From Treponema_I sp045597345 (GTDB lineage Bacteria; Spirochaetota; Spirochaetia; Treponematales; Treponemataceae): a DNA stretch of 64,000 nt. The notes under the pieces are model-generated. The model was not told the origin of the DNA and searched no databases. It worked only from the letters and a program-made list of their open reading frames with translations. The DNA lies in contig JAZLJW010000110.1 in the NCBI GenBank assembly GCA_045597345.1, forward strand, positions 1 through 64,000. Reading direction: 5' to 3'. Shown here one piece after another: positions 1-8,326 of this stretch. A program made the translations under genes and the position numbers. How positions within the stretch are numbered: position 1 is the first letter of the stretch; each line of letters starts with the position of its first letter.

Positions 1-5
1 ATTAA

Positions 6-84
6 GTGCTTTTTTTATTTCACTCGTTGAGTGATAAAAGCACAACGAATCAGTGCTTATGTTTCTCAGGCAGAACACTGATTC
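6..84 (+). promoter_or_regulatory. two consecutive leader hairpins before antirepressor
   Basis: Two stem-loops sit between the window edge and the first gene. The first pairs GTGCTTTT (6-13) with AAAAGCAC (36-43) and has an inner CACTC/GAGTG stem. The second pairs GAATCAGTG (47-55) with CACTGATTC (76-84), and the Shine-Dalgarno GGAGGTG follows at once. This resembles the structured leaders before the regulators at 42575 and 62244. Whether it attenuates is inference; part of it may lie left of the window. Confidence 0.5.
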
Positions 85-102
85 ATCGTGGAGGTGGCAA
101 TA

Positions 103-873
103 ATGCCTACACCTATGTTATCGGATAATGCAGAAAAAAGCATTAGCATTTTACAAGAAACTACCGTTTTAGACAGAAATTTTACCGTTTACGGTACTTA
201 TGATGAGCCGTTATTCCTGGCAAAAGACATTGCAGAAATGATTGATTATGATACTGAAAAGGTAAATCAGATGGTTGCAATGGTTGATGAAGATGAAAAG
301 CTAACCACTAAAATCTATCGGTCAGGTCAGATGCGTAGTATGTGGTTTTTAACAGAAAACGGTATGTATGAAGTTCTTTTCCAGTCTACAAAGCCAATTG
401 CAAAGGAATTCAAGAAACAGGTAAAGAAACTTCTTCATGATCTGCGTATTGGAAAATCAGTCATTGTAGAAACAAAAGTAATCGATGAATTTGCGCATAT
501 TGAAGCCAGGGTTGAAGCTGCAAAACTTATGCGTGAAATTGCTGCAGAATATACTGGGCAGTCAAAAACTTATAAACAGGTTATGGATGCTCATGCAACA
601 AAAATGCTTACAGGAACATTTGCAATTCCACTTCCTGAAGTAACAGAACAAGGTGAAACAGCCGGAAAAAGCGGGGATAGATACGGTCTTCCTTGCCAGA
701 AAGTTGGGGCGATTATTAAGAAGTACGGTATTCTGAAGTCTAAAGAAAACGGATTCTACAGAGTGAACAAAGCAAAGGGTGTAAACAAAGAAGTAGAAAC
801 CTTTTATTACAATGCAGATGCAGTAAAAAGCATTGAAAAGGCAATTGAAATTGAAGGAGTGTCGAAAAAATGA
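103..873 (+). CDS. BRO-N type phage antirepressor
   Basis: A 256-residue protein. Residues about 15-110 read as a BRO-N domain: a beta-rich start with FTVYGTYDEPLFLAKDIAEM and a WFLTENGMYEVLF segment, typical of phage antirepressors that act on DNA or on a repressor. The C-terminal 70 residues look like a second small DNA-binding or dimerisation part. I chose ATG 103 over GTG 88 because GGAGGTG lies 6 nt before it. The stop overlaps the next start (ATGA at 870). Likely role: regulator of the lysis/lysogeny decision. Confidence 0.75.
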   Translation: MPTPMLSDNAEKSISILQETTVLDRNFTVYGTYDEPLFLAKDIAEMIDYDTEKVNQMVAMVDEDEKLTTKIYRSGQMRSMWFLTENGMYEVLFQSTKPIAKEFKKQVKKLLHDLRIGKSVIVETKVIDEFAHIEARVEAAKLMREIAAEYTGQSKTYKQVMDAHATKMLTGTFAIPLPEVTEQGETAGKSGDRYGLPCQKVGAIIKKYGILKSKENGFYRVNKAKGVNKEVETFYYNADAVKSIEKAIEIEGVSKK

Positions 874-968
874 AAACGTTAAAAGCTATTTTTATGTATC
901 TGTGTCTGCCGGGTATCTACAAAGAGTCAATAAATATGGCTATACAGACATTCTACATTTACAAATAA
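870..968 (+). CDS. 32-residue conserved peptide, copy 1
   Basis: A short frame opening on the ATGA overlap with the antirepressor stop, so translation is probably coupled. The peptide begins MKTLKAIFMYLCLPGIY and is hydrophobic at the N-terminus. It has a near-identical paralogue at 63639-63743, also directly behind an antirepressor-type gene, and the DNA of the two copies is almost the same through the first 28 codons. Conservation of position and sequence supports a real gene. Function unknown; it could be a small effector or partner of the antirepressor. Confidence 0.6.
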   Translation: MKTLKAIFMYLCLPGIYKESINMAIQTFYIYK

Positions 969-981
969 TAAAGTGTATTAA

Positions 982-1011
982 GGGTGTTACAAAATGTAGC
1001 ATCCTTTTTTT
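982..1011 (+). terminator. intrinsic terminator
   Basis: GGGTGTTAC (982-990) pairs with GTAGCATCC (996-1004) and is followed by seven T. It ends the antirepressor and short-peptide transcript. Confidence 0.8.
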
Positions 1012-1076
1012 ATTAAACCACAAGTTGAATGATTGTTGCTGCAGAACCTGATAAAGTATCAGCGTGAGGTGACAAT

Positions 1077-1265
1077 ATGAATGTACAAGATTGTATCAAT
1101 GAAAAAGAAACTAACCTTAATAAACTTGTGGAACTACTCTACAGAACCAGTGATTGCGCATTTTGTAAATCAATTGGATATGACTGCCAGATAATTAACG
1201 ATCCTGATGGTGCTTTATGCCGTGATTGTATCAAGCAGAATGTTATTAATGCTGTTAAGTGTTAG
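1077..1265 (+). CDS. small Cys-rich protein, unknown
   Basis: A 62-residue protein with two Cys pairs (CAFC near 27-30 and CRDC near 49-52), consistent with a small zinc-binding knuckle. GAGGTG lies 5 nt before the ATG. It stands alone between two terminators. I do not recognise the family. Phage early regions often hold such small zinc proteins, and other Cys-rich ones occur at 40.2-41.9 kb. Confidence 0.55.
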   Translation: MNVQDCINEKETNLNKLVELLYRTSDCAFCKSIGYDCQIINDPDGALCRDCIKQNVINAVKC

Positions 1266-1321
1266 TTGTTTAGCAATGAATTACAGTGTATTATTCTAAT
1301 AACGGTTTCTATGACTAAACA

Positions 1322-1367
1322 AGAGCCGGTAGAGTCATTTATTTGATTTCTGCCGGCTCTTTTTTTT
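1322..1367. terminator. bidirectional terminator
   Basis: AGAGCCGG and CCGGCTCT arms with a T tract of eight after the right arm. It separates the small Cys-rich gene from the remnant that follows. Confidence 0.7.
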
Positions 1368-1395
1368 ATTTATGCATAAAAAAACCGCAATGTAG

Positions 1396-1620
1396 GCGCA
1401 TCGCGGTTTAACAGAAGAAATTTCCAATCGACACCCAAATTTCTTTAATCAGGAAGGAAGTCTTGTACCTGATTCCATCTCTGAAAATATAACTCAGGGC
1501 GATAGCAGTGTCAATAAAAATGAAACCAAAAAATCCATTACCTTAACTGCACCAGAGATTACAGAACTTGTAAGTAAATCCTTGACGAACTTTATACTTG
1601 AAGATGCATTAGGTATGTAA
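1396..1620 (+). pseudogene. 3' remnant of an unknown gene, no start codon
   Basis: After a TAG at 1393-1395 the frame stays open for 74 codons to TAA 1618-1620 but has no usable ATG, GTG or TTG start and no ribosome site. The translation is protein-like and ends in KSLTNFILEDALGM. A hairpin with arms AAACCGC and GCGGTTT sits at its 5' edge. I read it as the tail of a gene truncated by rearrangement. It could also be chance. Confidence 0.3.
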
Positions 1621-1622
1621 AG

Positions 1623-1681
1623 TTGACAAAAAAAAATCAGTAGAATAAAATAAATTTATTCATTGGAATTATTCTACTGAT
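1623..1681 (+). promoter_or_regulatory. sigma70-type promoter inside a perfect dyad
   Basis: TTGACA at 1623-1628, a 17-bp spacer and TAAAAT at 1646-1651. The 13-bp arm ATCAGTAGAATAA (1636-1648) recurs as its exact reverse complement at 1669-1681, so the -10 region is embedded in a dyad. This suggests an operator or a hairpin at the 5' end of the capsid-region transcript. Confidence 0.65.
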
Positions 1682-1694
1682 ATATACATTGTGA

Positions 1695-1757
1695 TTTGCA
1701 CTTATAAAAGGCAGTCAGAAAGCAGCGATAACCGCTAGTTTTCCGGCTGCTTTTTTA
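1695..1757 (+). promoter_or_regulatory. late leader unit 1: TTTGCAC box plus terminator hairpin
   Basis: The box TTTGCACTTATAAAAGGCAG (1695-1714) runs into a hairpin (AAAGCAGC 1719-1726 with GCTGC 1746-1750) and a T tract. The Shine-Dalgarno and ATG of the protease gene follow within 40 nt. The same box-hairpin-start arrangement recurs at 13345, 19449 and 63766. Confidence 0.6.
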
Positions 1758-1793
1758 TTTTCCGGCAAAACGCCTGAATGAGGGTGCAAACAA

Positions 1794-3323
1794 ATGTACG
1801 ATAACAACGACATTTATCTTAACCTTAAAATCCGTAAATCGAACGCACTTGAACCCGGTAAAACCGATGAATACGGAAACTACATTTTCGAAGTAGAAGC
1901 AAGTAACGAAAATCTTGACTTACAGAATCAGATTGTTTTACAGCGAGCCTTGATGGATTCAAAAGATGAATTCCTGAAAGGTGGTGTAATTTCCTGTGAC
2001 CACTTACACAAACGTAAGGATGAATACGGAAATACCATCTCAGATACTTCCATGGTAATCGGTGAACCAATCGATGTAAGAACCGAAGGAAGTTCTACAA
2101 TCGTAGTTGGAAAACTCTACAAGTCAAATGAAAAAGCCCAGGACTTTATCAGAATGCTGAAAGATGGAAGTTCCCGAGTTCGTGCATCAGTTGGCGGTAT
2201 TTTCCCTAAAGTAGTCAAAGATGCAAAAACCGGAGTAGAGAAAATTACTTCTGTTCTTTGGAATGACCTTGCTCTTACAACTTCACCGGTAAACAACACC
2301 GTTGGATCTGCTGTTTTTGCAAAATCAATGAATCCTGATGAATTCGTTAAGGCACTTGCTGCCGGATATAAAGACGATAGTGCTGAATCAACCAACGGTA
2401 CCGCGATTATTCCAGAAGATACAAATACAAAAACAAAAGACGCTATAGATAACACTGCTGAAGAAGATGAAGAAGACAAACTTTCAGAGTCTGAAAAAGA
2501 AGAAGTGTTGAAAAGCCTTATGAAACACTTTGCTGACGGTAATTTTACTGCTGATGAAGACGCAGAATATTACCTGATTGGAAAAGGTTTTGATGTTGAT
2601 ACTTCACGGATGATTGTCCGCGAAATTATAGATCAGGGGGAAAAATTCATGAAATCACTTTCACTTACAGATGTCATGAAGTCACTCACCGGCAAAAACA
2701 AAGATGAAGATGAAGTCATTGAGAAGGGCAATATGCCAGAAGATGATGATGAAGTCCTTGATCTTGAAATTGACGATGAAGAAAAAAGTGACGTAGATGA
2801 CGAATCAGGTGAAGAGCCTAAAGAAACCGAAAAGTCATGTAAAAAATCTACTACAGATGATGATGACTATATTGATGGCTCTGAAATGATTAAGTCGATG
2901 TTTAAAGAACTGATTGATTTGCGTGAACAGAACGAACTTCTCAGAAAGTCAATTTCTGACATTGAAGAAAACACAAACGCAATGAAGAAAAGTTTTGATG
3001 AAGAAAAATCAGAACTGTCCAAATCAATTCAGGAAATGACAGACGCATTTAATGCAATCGGGTCTGAAAAGATTCCGGCCCGATCGGTTATGAATAAGTC
3101 AGTAACTGCAGCAGAACCTGGAAAAAACAAAGCAAACAACCGTATGACAATGGCTGATTTTGAGAAAGCACGTGACATTCTCATTACCGCTGTTGAAAAC
3201 GGAGAAATTACAGTAGCTAAATCAAGCAAAATCTCAAGCGATATGCAGAAAAACATGGCAACCGGTACACCGATGAACCCTGAATATTTTGCATTTATCA
3301 GTGAGAAAATGGGAGGTAAATAA
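1794..3323 (+). CDS. prohead protease fused to scaffold-like C-terminus
   Basis: 509 residues. Residues 1-165 look like a U35/S78-type prohead serine protease, with the CDHLH segment at 68-72 and a candidate nucleophile Ser132 in RASVGG. From about 210 to 440 the chain is very acidic and coiled-coil rich, as in phage scaffolds. It would cleave scaffold and capsid ends inside the procapsid. Residues 187-209 resemble the N-terminus of the capsid protein encoded next (see findings). AGGGTG precedes the ATG. The gene lies 1 bp from the capsid start. Confidence 0.75.
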   Translation: MYDNNDIYLNLKIRKSNALEPGKTDEYGNYIFEVEASNENLDLQNQIVLQRALMDSKDEFLKGGVISCDHLHKRKDEYGNTISDTSMVIGEPIDVRTEGSSTIVVGKLYKSNEKAQDFIRMLKDGSSRVRASVGGIFPKVVKDAKTGVEKITSVLWNDLALTTSPVNNTVGSAVFAKSMNPDEFVKALAAGYKDDSAESTNGTAIIPEDTNTKTKDAIDNTAEEDEEDKLSESEKEEVLKSLMKHFADGNFTADEDAEYYLIGKGFDVDTSRMIVREIIDQGEKFMKSLSLTDVMKSLTGKNKDEDEVIEKGNMPEDDDEVLDLEIDDEEKSDVDDESGEEPKETEKSCKKSTTDDDDYIDGSEMIKSMFKELIDLREQNELLRKSISDIEENTNAMKKSFDEEKSELSKSIQEMTDAFNAIGSEKIPARSVMNKSVTAAEPGKNKANNRMTMADFEKARDILITAVENGEITVAKSSKISSDMQKNMATGTPMNPEYFAFISEKMGGK

Positions 3324-3324
3324 T

Positions 3325-4746
3325 ATGGGATTCTTTGAAAACGGAAACTCAACAGACCTGATGGAAGGTGCAGAAGTAAATGAACTCCAGAAGGCTCTTT
3401 CTGCCGGCTATGGCACTGATAGTGCAAACTTTACAAACGGCCGCGCACTGATTCCAGAAAACCTGGAAACAGAAGTAATGAACGTTCTTGCAATGGCAAA
3501 AGAAGATTGTAAGATGATGGCAAGCTTGAAAACTCAGCCTGTACGTTCAACTGTTCACGAAAAGAATATTCGTGACGATGAAGGTGACTTCAAACACCTG
3601 TCTGTAACTGAAGGCGGAGCAAGTGTAGAAACTTCTCAGTCTATCAAACGTAAAACCTTCGATATGAAATATCTTCAGGTTAAACGTGGTGTTACAAAAC
3701 AGATGGAAGCCGCTGAAACTTTTGAAGACGCTCTCGCAAGTGAAAAAGTTGCCGGTGTAAACAGCATTATTAAAGGTGCTGAATATCTTTGTTTTCATGG
3801 TGATTCTGCTATCGTTCCTACTGAATTTGATGGTTTTGAGTCACAGATCCGCAAAGCCGCAGCAAAAGAACAGAATATCCTTTCTCTCCGTGGTGCTACC
3901 ATCGGTTCAAAAGGTATGACTGTTTTTGATGAAATGGCTGAAAAAATCTACTCTCAGGGTGGTTCGGCAGACCGCGTATACTTCCCTCCAGTACTGGCAC
4001 GTGAAATCCGCGATACTGCATTCGGTGAAAAAGGTTATTACAACATGGGTGAAGGCTTTAACATGATGAATAACTTCCAGGGTGCTCCACTGCCAGGATA
4101 TAACACTGCAGTAGGTTCTATCCTGAAACTTGCCGGTAACGATGCAGGTGCTGATAAGTTCTATCACGTTAAAGGTCGCGTACGTGAAGAAGGTGACGCT
4201 CAGAAACGCCCGGCAGCTCCGGCAACAGTAACTGTTTCTGCCAATGCTTCTGTAGCAAATTCTGAATTTGCATCAGGTGATGCCGGTGATTACACCTACA
4301 CTGTACACGCTGTAAACCAGTACGGTATTTCTGCCGGTACTACAGCAGCAGCTCCTGTAACAGTTGCTGCAAATGGTTCTGTAACCGTAACCATTACTCC
4401 CGGTGCCGGAAACGTTGCTACCGGTTTCATTATCTGCCGTTCTGCAAAAGATGGTACTGATGTAATGGAAATGGATAAAGTTCCTAATAGCGGTGAAGCT
4501 ACTACAGTTTACACCGACCTTAACAAAGAACTTCCAGGTACTGCATCAATGCTGTTCTTGACTGAATCAAAACTCAGCCCAACCTACAAATTTGGACAGC
4601 TGCTGCCAGCTTGTACTTTCCCACTGTATCCTACCGCATCGGCTGAACTGCCGTTCCTGGTACTGATGTTCGGTGGTCTGGAAGTATACGCTCCTAAGTT
4701 CTGCGGTATCGTAAAAGATATCCATTACAACGGAGGTCTGTACTAA
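3325..4746 (+). CDS. major capsid protein with Ig-like insertion
   Basis: 473 residues. Gene order and length, and the run from residue 45 to 290, fit an HK97-type major capsid protein; this is inferred from context more than from a motif. Residues about 293-395 are Ser/Thr/Val/Ala-rich and contain TVHAVNQYGIS, an Ig- or FN3-like decoration domain of the kind seen on many capsids. GGGAGG 8 nt before ATG 3325 decides the start. The stop overlaps the next gene (TAATG). Confidence 0.75.
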   Translation: MGFFENGNSTDLMEGAEVNELQKALSAGYGTDSANFTNGRALIPENLETEVMNVLAMAKEDCKMMASLKTQPVRSTVHEKNIRDDEGDFKHLSVTEGGASVETSQSIKRKTFDMKYLQVKRGVTKQMEAAETFEDALASEKVAGVNSIIKGAEYLCFHGDSAIVPTEFDGFESQIRKAAAKEQNILSLRGATIGSKGMTVFDEMAEKIYSQGGSADRVYFPPVLAREIRDTAFGEKGYYNMGEGFNMMNNFQGAPLPGYNTAVGSILKLAGNDAGADKFYHVKGRVREEGDAQKRPAAPATVTVSANASVANSEFASGDAGDYTYTVHAVNQYGISAGTTAAAPVTVAANGSVTVTITPGAGNVATGFIICRSAKDGTDVMEMDKVPNSGEATTVYTDLNKELPGTASMLFLTESKLSPTYKFGQLLPACTFPLYPTASAELPFLVLMFGGLEVYAPKFCGIVKDIHYNGGLY

Positions 4747-5078
4747 TGGCTAGACCTGCAAGAAATGCAGCAACCATTAACACAGAAACCAAAACGACTG
4801 TAGCGGAAGTTGAAGAAACAACCGCTACGGTTGAAACGGTTGAAGAAGTTAAAGGTGCAGAAGAAGTAAAAGCGGAAGTTGAAGAAACAAAACCTGAAAA
4901 CGGAATGCCTTTTACTGTTAAGGATGGCAAAGTTAAATGCGTATCTGAAAAGAGAGCCGGAAAAACTATTTTTGCCATAACCGGAGCTGCAATTACTTTT
5001 GACGCAGATGGATCTGCGACAGTTTCTGTTGAAGATGCAATGTATCTGAGTAAGTGTCCGGGATTTAATTTCAAATAA
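4746..5078 (+). CDS. small capsid-associated protein, unknown
   Basis: 110 residues, translationally coupled to the capsid gene by TAATG. Residues 10-55 are low-complexity Glu/Val/Thr/Lys; residues 55-110 are a small folded-looking beta domain (FAITGAAITFDADGSATVSV). Position suggests a head decoration, head fibre or head-completion role, but I cannot name the family. A strong terminator follows. Confidence 0.55.
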   Translation: MARPARNAATINTETKTTVAEVEETTATVETVEEVKGAEEVKAEVEETKPENGMPFTVKDGKVKCVSEKRAGKTIFAITGAAITFDADGSATVSVEDAMYLSKCPGFNFK

Positions 5079-5089
5079 CTGTTATTAAC

Positions 5090-5126
5090 ACTGCATCGTG
5101 TAAATATTATGCGGTGCAGTTTTTTT
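5090..5126 (+). terminator. intrinsic terminator before connector gene
   Basis: ACTGCA (5090-5095) and TGCAGT (5115-5120) close a long stem followed by six T. The next start codon is only 18 nt downstream, as in several other places in this genome. Confidence 0.75.
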
Positions 5127-5143
5127 ATGGGGATAAAACGGCC

Positions 5144-6274
5144 ATGACAATTACTGCATTTACTTTAGACAGAAGAGTTATTATTAACACCGTAAGTTCT
5201 TTTGATTTTCTGCGTATTGAACGCAAAGAAAGAAATGATGCAGATTGGTCTGTTTTTACTGGATCCGGTTTTGAAGTACCTGAAGAAGGTACTACCATTT
5301 CTTTTGTTAAGACCGGTGATTTTCTTGATAATTTCAATCTTTCAAACGGTATTTATCAGTACCGTGTATGTAATTCAGATGTGACAGAACCTACAGATAG
5401 CGATTATCTGTATTCAAAATATGTGATGATTAATATTGCCGATGGTGTCGGATATACGTTCGGCAATTATCGTGCTCCACAGGGCAATTGGGGCACAGCA
5501 GTGACTACTGATGATATAAGAATGACTTATCTTTGGGGTACTGATTTCAAGGCAACAAACGGTCAGAGTTTCACTGACGAACAGATTCAGTACTTTATCG
5601 ATGCCTCCACAGATGAACTTGCCAGAATGCTTGATATTACAATAAAGAAAAAGAGAATCAGGAATAAGGCTGCAGAACGTGGGCTTGTTAAAGGTGATGA
5701 TTACGATGTAGATGAAGCACCGTATGACTTCAAATTTTCTCGTATATCACGATATGGAATGATAAAAACACGTCAGAGACCTATCTTAAAACTCCATAAA
5801 TTGACGCTGTTAAGCCGTTTATCATCAGCCAAGGATTTTACTCAAACTACGATTGTTGATGGCTCTAAGGGCATTCTCAAGCTTATGGAAAGACCTATAA
5901 AACCATCGGAAACATCATCAGGTATTCAGACTGCCGTAGGTATGTACGGCAATCAGACAATGGAAGCACATTTATTCTATTCAATTGATTATGATGCCGG
6001 GTACGAAAACAGCGATGAAATACCATCAGACTTACGGCAGATAATCGGCAAGCACGCTGCAGTATCAATGCTGAATATTATTGGTGATGGTCTTATGTCC
6101 GGTTTCTCAAGTTCATCACTTTCAATGGATGGTATATCTGAATCTTTCAGTTCAACTCAGTCGGCCACATCGGCCTATTTTGGTGCAAGAATCAAAGAAT
6201 ACAAAGAAGATATAGACAACTATATCAAGGCAAATAAAAACAAATTCGCAAATATGGCGATTGGTTCAATTTAA
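5144..6274 (+). CDS. head-tail connector-like structural protein
   Basis: 376 residues. Residues 1-100 look FN3-like (beta strands, IYQYRVCNS). Residues about 140-340 contain FTDEQIQYFIDASTDEL, a helical pattern typical of head-tail adaptor proteins, then a Ser-rich loop and a helical tail. ATG 5144 has GGGGA 10 nt upstream. Location after the capsid genes supports a neck or adaptor role. The exact family is not certain. Confidence 0.55.
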   Translation: MTITAFTLDRRVIINTVSSFDFLRIERKERNDADWSVFTGSGFEVPEEGTTISFVKTGDFLDNFNLSNGIYQYRVCNSDVTEPTDSDYLYSKYVMINIADGVGYTFGNYRAPQGNWGTAVTTDDIRMTYLWGTDFKATNGQSFTDEQIQYFIDASTDELARMLDITIKKKRIRNKAAERGLVKGDDYDVDEAPYDFKFSRISRYGMIKTRQRPILKLHKLTLLSRLSSAKDFTQTTIVDGSKGILKLMERPIKPSETSSGIQTAVGMYGNQTMEAHLFYSIDYDAGYENSDEIPSDLRQIIGKHAAVSMLNIIGDGLMSGFSSSSLSMDGISESFSSTQSATSAYFGARIKEYKEDIDNYIKANKNKFANMAIGSI

Positions 6275-6301
6275 TTTTTTCTTACAATGGGAGGTTGTGA
6301 T

Positions 6302-6800
6302 ATGACCAATAATAAATACGGCTTGCCAACAGCAGCAGACGAAACAGTTGAAGATCTGAAATCCTGGGCAGTAAAACCAAAGGGTGACAATGTTTTTGAA
6401 TTCAAAGGTCTTTCTTCAGATGTTCCACTTTTACCGAAACTTTATTGTTGAATCTTATTCGGGTGGTAGAGGAGCAACAATTAGATACAGACAATTCGCT
6501 TACGAGAATGAGGGTACAAACCAAATGTACGCAAGAACAAAAGATGTAGGCGGTTGGACTGCTTGGCAAGAACTCGCCACGATGGATAAGGTTGTGCCTG
6601 TCGATAATGTTGATAAATATGCCATTCATAAGACACCAAGTTTAGATACAGCAGAAGCGCTTTATGTTGCAAATTCATCAAGAACAGGAGAAGACACACT
6701 ACAATTACATTTTACAAAAAATGGTAGTATGTATGATTTATATTTTGGACGAACAGGTATCGTATATGAAATAAATGGTATTCAAATTTGGCTAAAATAA
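6302..6800 (+). pseudogene. frameshifted fibre gene with pyocin-knob module
   Basis: GGGAGGT precedes ATG 6302, which opens a 49-residue frame (begins MTNNKYGLPTAADETVEDLK) that stops at 6449. A second frame, entered near 6430, continues with FYRNFIVESYSGG, then a pyocin-knob pattern ending GGWTAWQELATMDKV, and a short C-terminal domain to TAA 6798-6800. One frame change near 6430 would join them into a single fibre-like protein of about 165 residues. Either a real frameshift or a recombination junction; programmed frameshifting is not excluded. Confidence 0.5.
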
Positions 6801-7214
6801 GAAATTCGCAACACACCTAAATATGCAAACCGTTCCGTATTGATTCACGGAAAAGGAAACAAGGATAGAATGGTTTATTTTTCGGCTCAAACGGAGCTTG
6901 CACTTAGGAAATACGCAGAGAGTAAGCCTTTTGAGACGGAATATTTATTTACAAAGGGCAAGGGAGACTGGGGAAAACTTACCATTTCTTCCTTGCGTGA
7001 TGTGATTGTGGGAATTGCTGCAAGAACTGATGTGGAAAATGTTCATTTGCATAGATTCAGAAAAACTTTTGCAACCTACATGATACGGCACGGAGTGAAC
7101 ATTCAAGACTTAAAGGAAATGATGGGGCATTCTTCCATTGCCACTACAAATATGTATTATGCCTTCTCAAACTTGGAACACGTGGCAATTCAGCATAAAC
7201 AGTATGCAAATTAA
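6801..7214 (+). pseudogene. tyrosine recombinase, 5'-truncated
   Basis: The frame directly after the fibre stop, in the same reading frame, encodes the C-terminal catalytic half of a XerC/D-like recombinase: LIHGKGNKDRMVYF hairpin with Lys, then HRFRKT, GHSSIATT and the tyrosine in NMYYAFS. The N-terminal domain and the first catalytic Arg are absent. An internal TTG (6840) could start a 124-residue fragment, but it would lack that Arg. I read it as a remnant of an enzyme that may once have shuffled the adjacent fibre module. Confidence 0.6.
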
Positions 7215-7316
7215 GAGGGGATAAACAATGTTACAGAATCATTGTTGAAATAAAATAGACGTCATATTACAATAACTTGTACAGTAATCATAAATATGGT
7301 TTTCAGTAGAGATACG

Positions 7317-7358
7317 AAGCCGGTAATTTTCTGTAAAAGGAAAGTTACCGGCTTTTTT
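7317..7358 (+). terminator. intrinsic terminator
   Basis: AAGCCGGTAA (7317-7326) pairs with TTACCGGCTT (7345-7354) and ends in a T run. It isolates the rearranged block from the holin-like gene 42 nt downstream. Confidence 0.8.
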
Positions 7359-7399
7359 CGTTCTAAGGGGTATTCGGCAAACTTTCGGAGGGGATGCTT

Positions 7400-7591
7400 A
7401 TGTGGGACAAAATTGTTAAATGGTTGAAACAGAACATTGTACAGGTAGTACTTTGGAGTGTGTGGGTTGCAGTAACTCTGTTGCTGTTTATTTCTGGTAA
7501 TGGAACTGAAAAGATTGGCGGTGCAGTTCTTGGCGTTGTCGGTATTGTTGATGCTATTGCCGTTCTTATTGCTCTGCTAAAAAAGAAGTAA
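7400..7591 (+). CDS. holin-like small membrane protein
   Basis: 63 residues with two hydrophobic segments (about 14-33 and 38-58) separated by a short NGTEKIGG turn, and a basic LLKKK tail, as in small class II holins. GGAGGGG abuts ATG 7394 but is 6 nt from ATG 7400, so I chose the latter. It precedes a lipase gene. A second holin candidate lies in the minus-strand lysis cassette at 36737. Confidence 0.5.
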   Translation: MWDKIVKWLKQNIVQVVLWSVWVAVTLLLFISGNGTEKIGGAVLGVVGIVDAIAVLIALLKKK

Positions 7592-7607
7592 AAAAAGATT
7601 GTCTCGG

Positions 7608-7660
7608 CCGCTGAGTTGAAAACAAAGGTTTCCATACTCCTTCCCTTTGTAGCTCAGCGG
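7608..7660 (+). promoter_or_regulatory. leader stem-loop before lipase
   Basis: CCGCTGAG (7608-7615) pairs with CTCAGCGG (7653-7660), with an inner ACAAAGG/CCTTTGT stem. The T run after it is weak. AGAGGT and the lipase start follow directly. Confidence 0.5.
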
Positions 7661-7684
7661 TCTTTAGTTGCAGAGGTTTTTGCT

Positions 7685-8326
7685 ATGAAAATTGTTCCAG
7701 AGAATATTTTTTACAATCTTAATACTGTTGAATACAACACTTCAGGTGATTCTGTAGATTGGCTGTTACTCATTGATGACACTGAACAGGTTATTTACCT
7801 GATGTTTCAGGGAAGTAATCAGAAACGGGACTGGCAGAACAACTTTAACTTTCCGGCTAAAGTCTATAAAAATCAGCAGTCATGCATGATATTTGCACGT
7901 GGTTGGGGCGATGCCTGGAGATCGTGCAATGATGAAATAATGGAAATTGTAATTCGGATAACTAATGAAAGGCCTGACTATGAGTTTGTCATTTGTGGTC
8001 ATTCGTTAGGTGGTGCAATGGCAATACTCGCTACAGAAGATTTTTATTACCGTACAGAAGAGCATCCAATATTGGTAACTTTTGGTGCTCCAAAGCCTTG
8101 TTTTGGCCGTAAGACTACTGAATATATAAAATGGTGCTGTGACAATCAGGTTTATCAGTATGCAGATAGAAACGACCTTGTGACATTTCTACCACCATTT
8201 CCAGGTTATAAGCATATAAGAAAAATTAAAATAGGGAAAAGGTTCTCATTCAAGAAACTTTTTAATCCAATTGTATATCACATGATATATGGCGATGAAG
8301 ATCTGTATAAAAAGGCTGGTAAATGA
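7685..8326 (+). CDS. class 3 lipase-like hydrolase
   Basis: 213 residues of alpha/beta-hydrolase type. The nucleophile elbow GHSLGGAMA is clear, followed by the strand LVTFGAPKP and, near the end, DLVTFLPP, which could carry the Asp of the triad; His250-type residues lie in KHIRK. No signal peptide. AGAGGT before ATG 7685 sets the start. Class 3 lipases cleave acyl esters. In a phage late block it could act on host membranes at lysis or entry; that is inference. Confidence 0.7.
   Translation: MKIVPENIFYNLNTVEYNTSGDSVDWLLLIDDTEQVIYLMFQGSNQKRDWQNNFNFPAKVYKNQQSCMIFARGWGDAWRSCNDEIMEIVIRITNERPDYEFVICGHSLGGAMAILATEDFYYRTEEHPILVTFGAPKPCFGRKTTEYIKWCCDNQVYQYADRNDLVTFLPPFPGYKHIRKIKIGKRFSFKKLFNPIVYHMIYGDEDLYKKAGK

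Noticed and set aside
833..1051. 72-codon plus-strand frame beginning inside the BRO-N gene
   Set aside because: It overlaps the antirepressor, the short peptide gene and the terminator; the 32-codon frame at 870 is supported by a conserved copy at 63639, this one is not.
2117..2479. Long antisense frame under the protease gene, and similar antisense frames elsewhere (for example 27819-28115, 53431-53742)
   Set aside because: They mirror codon bias of clear genes on the other strand (Ser/Val/Phe-rich readings of GAA/GAT codons) and lack ribosome sites.
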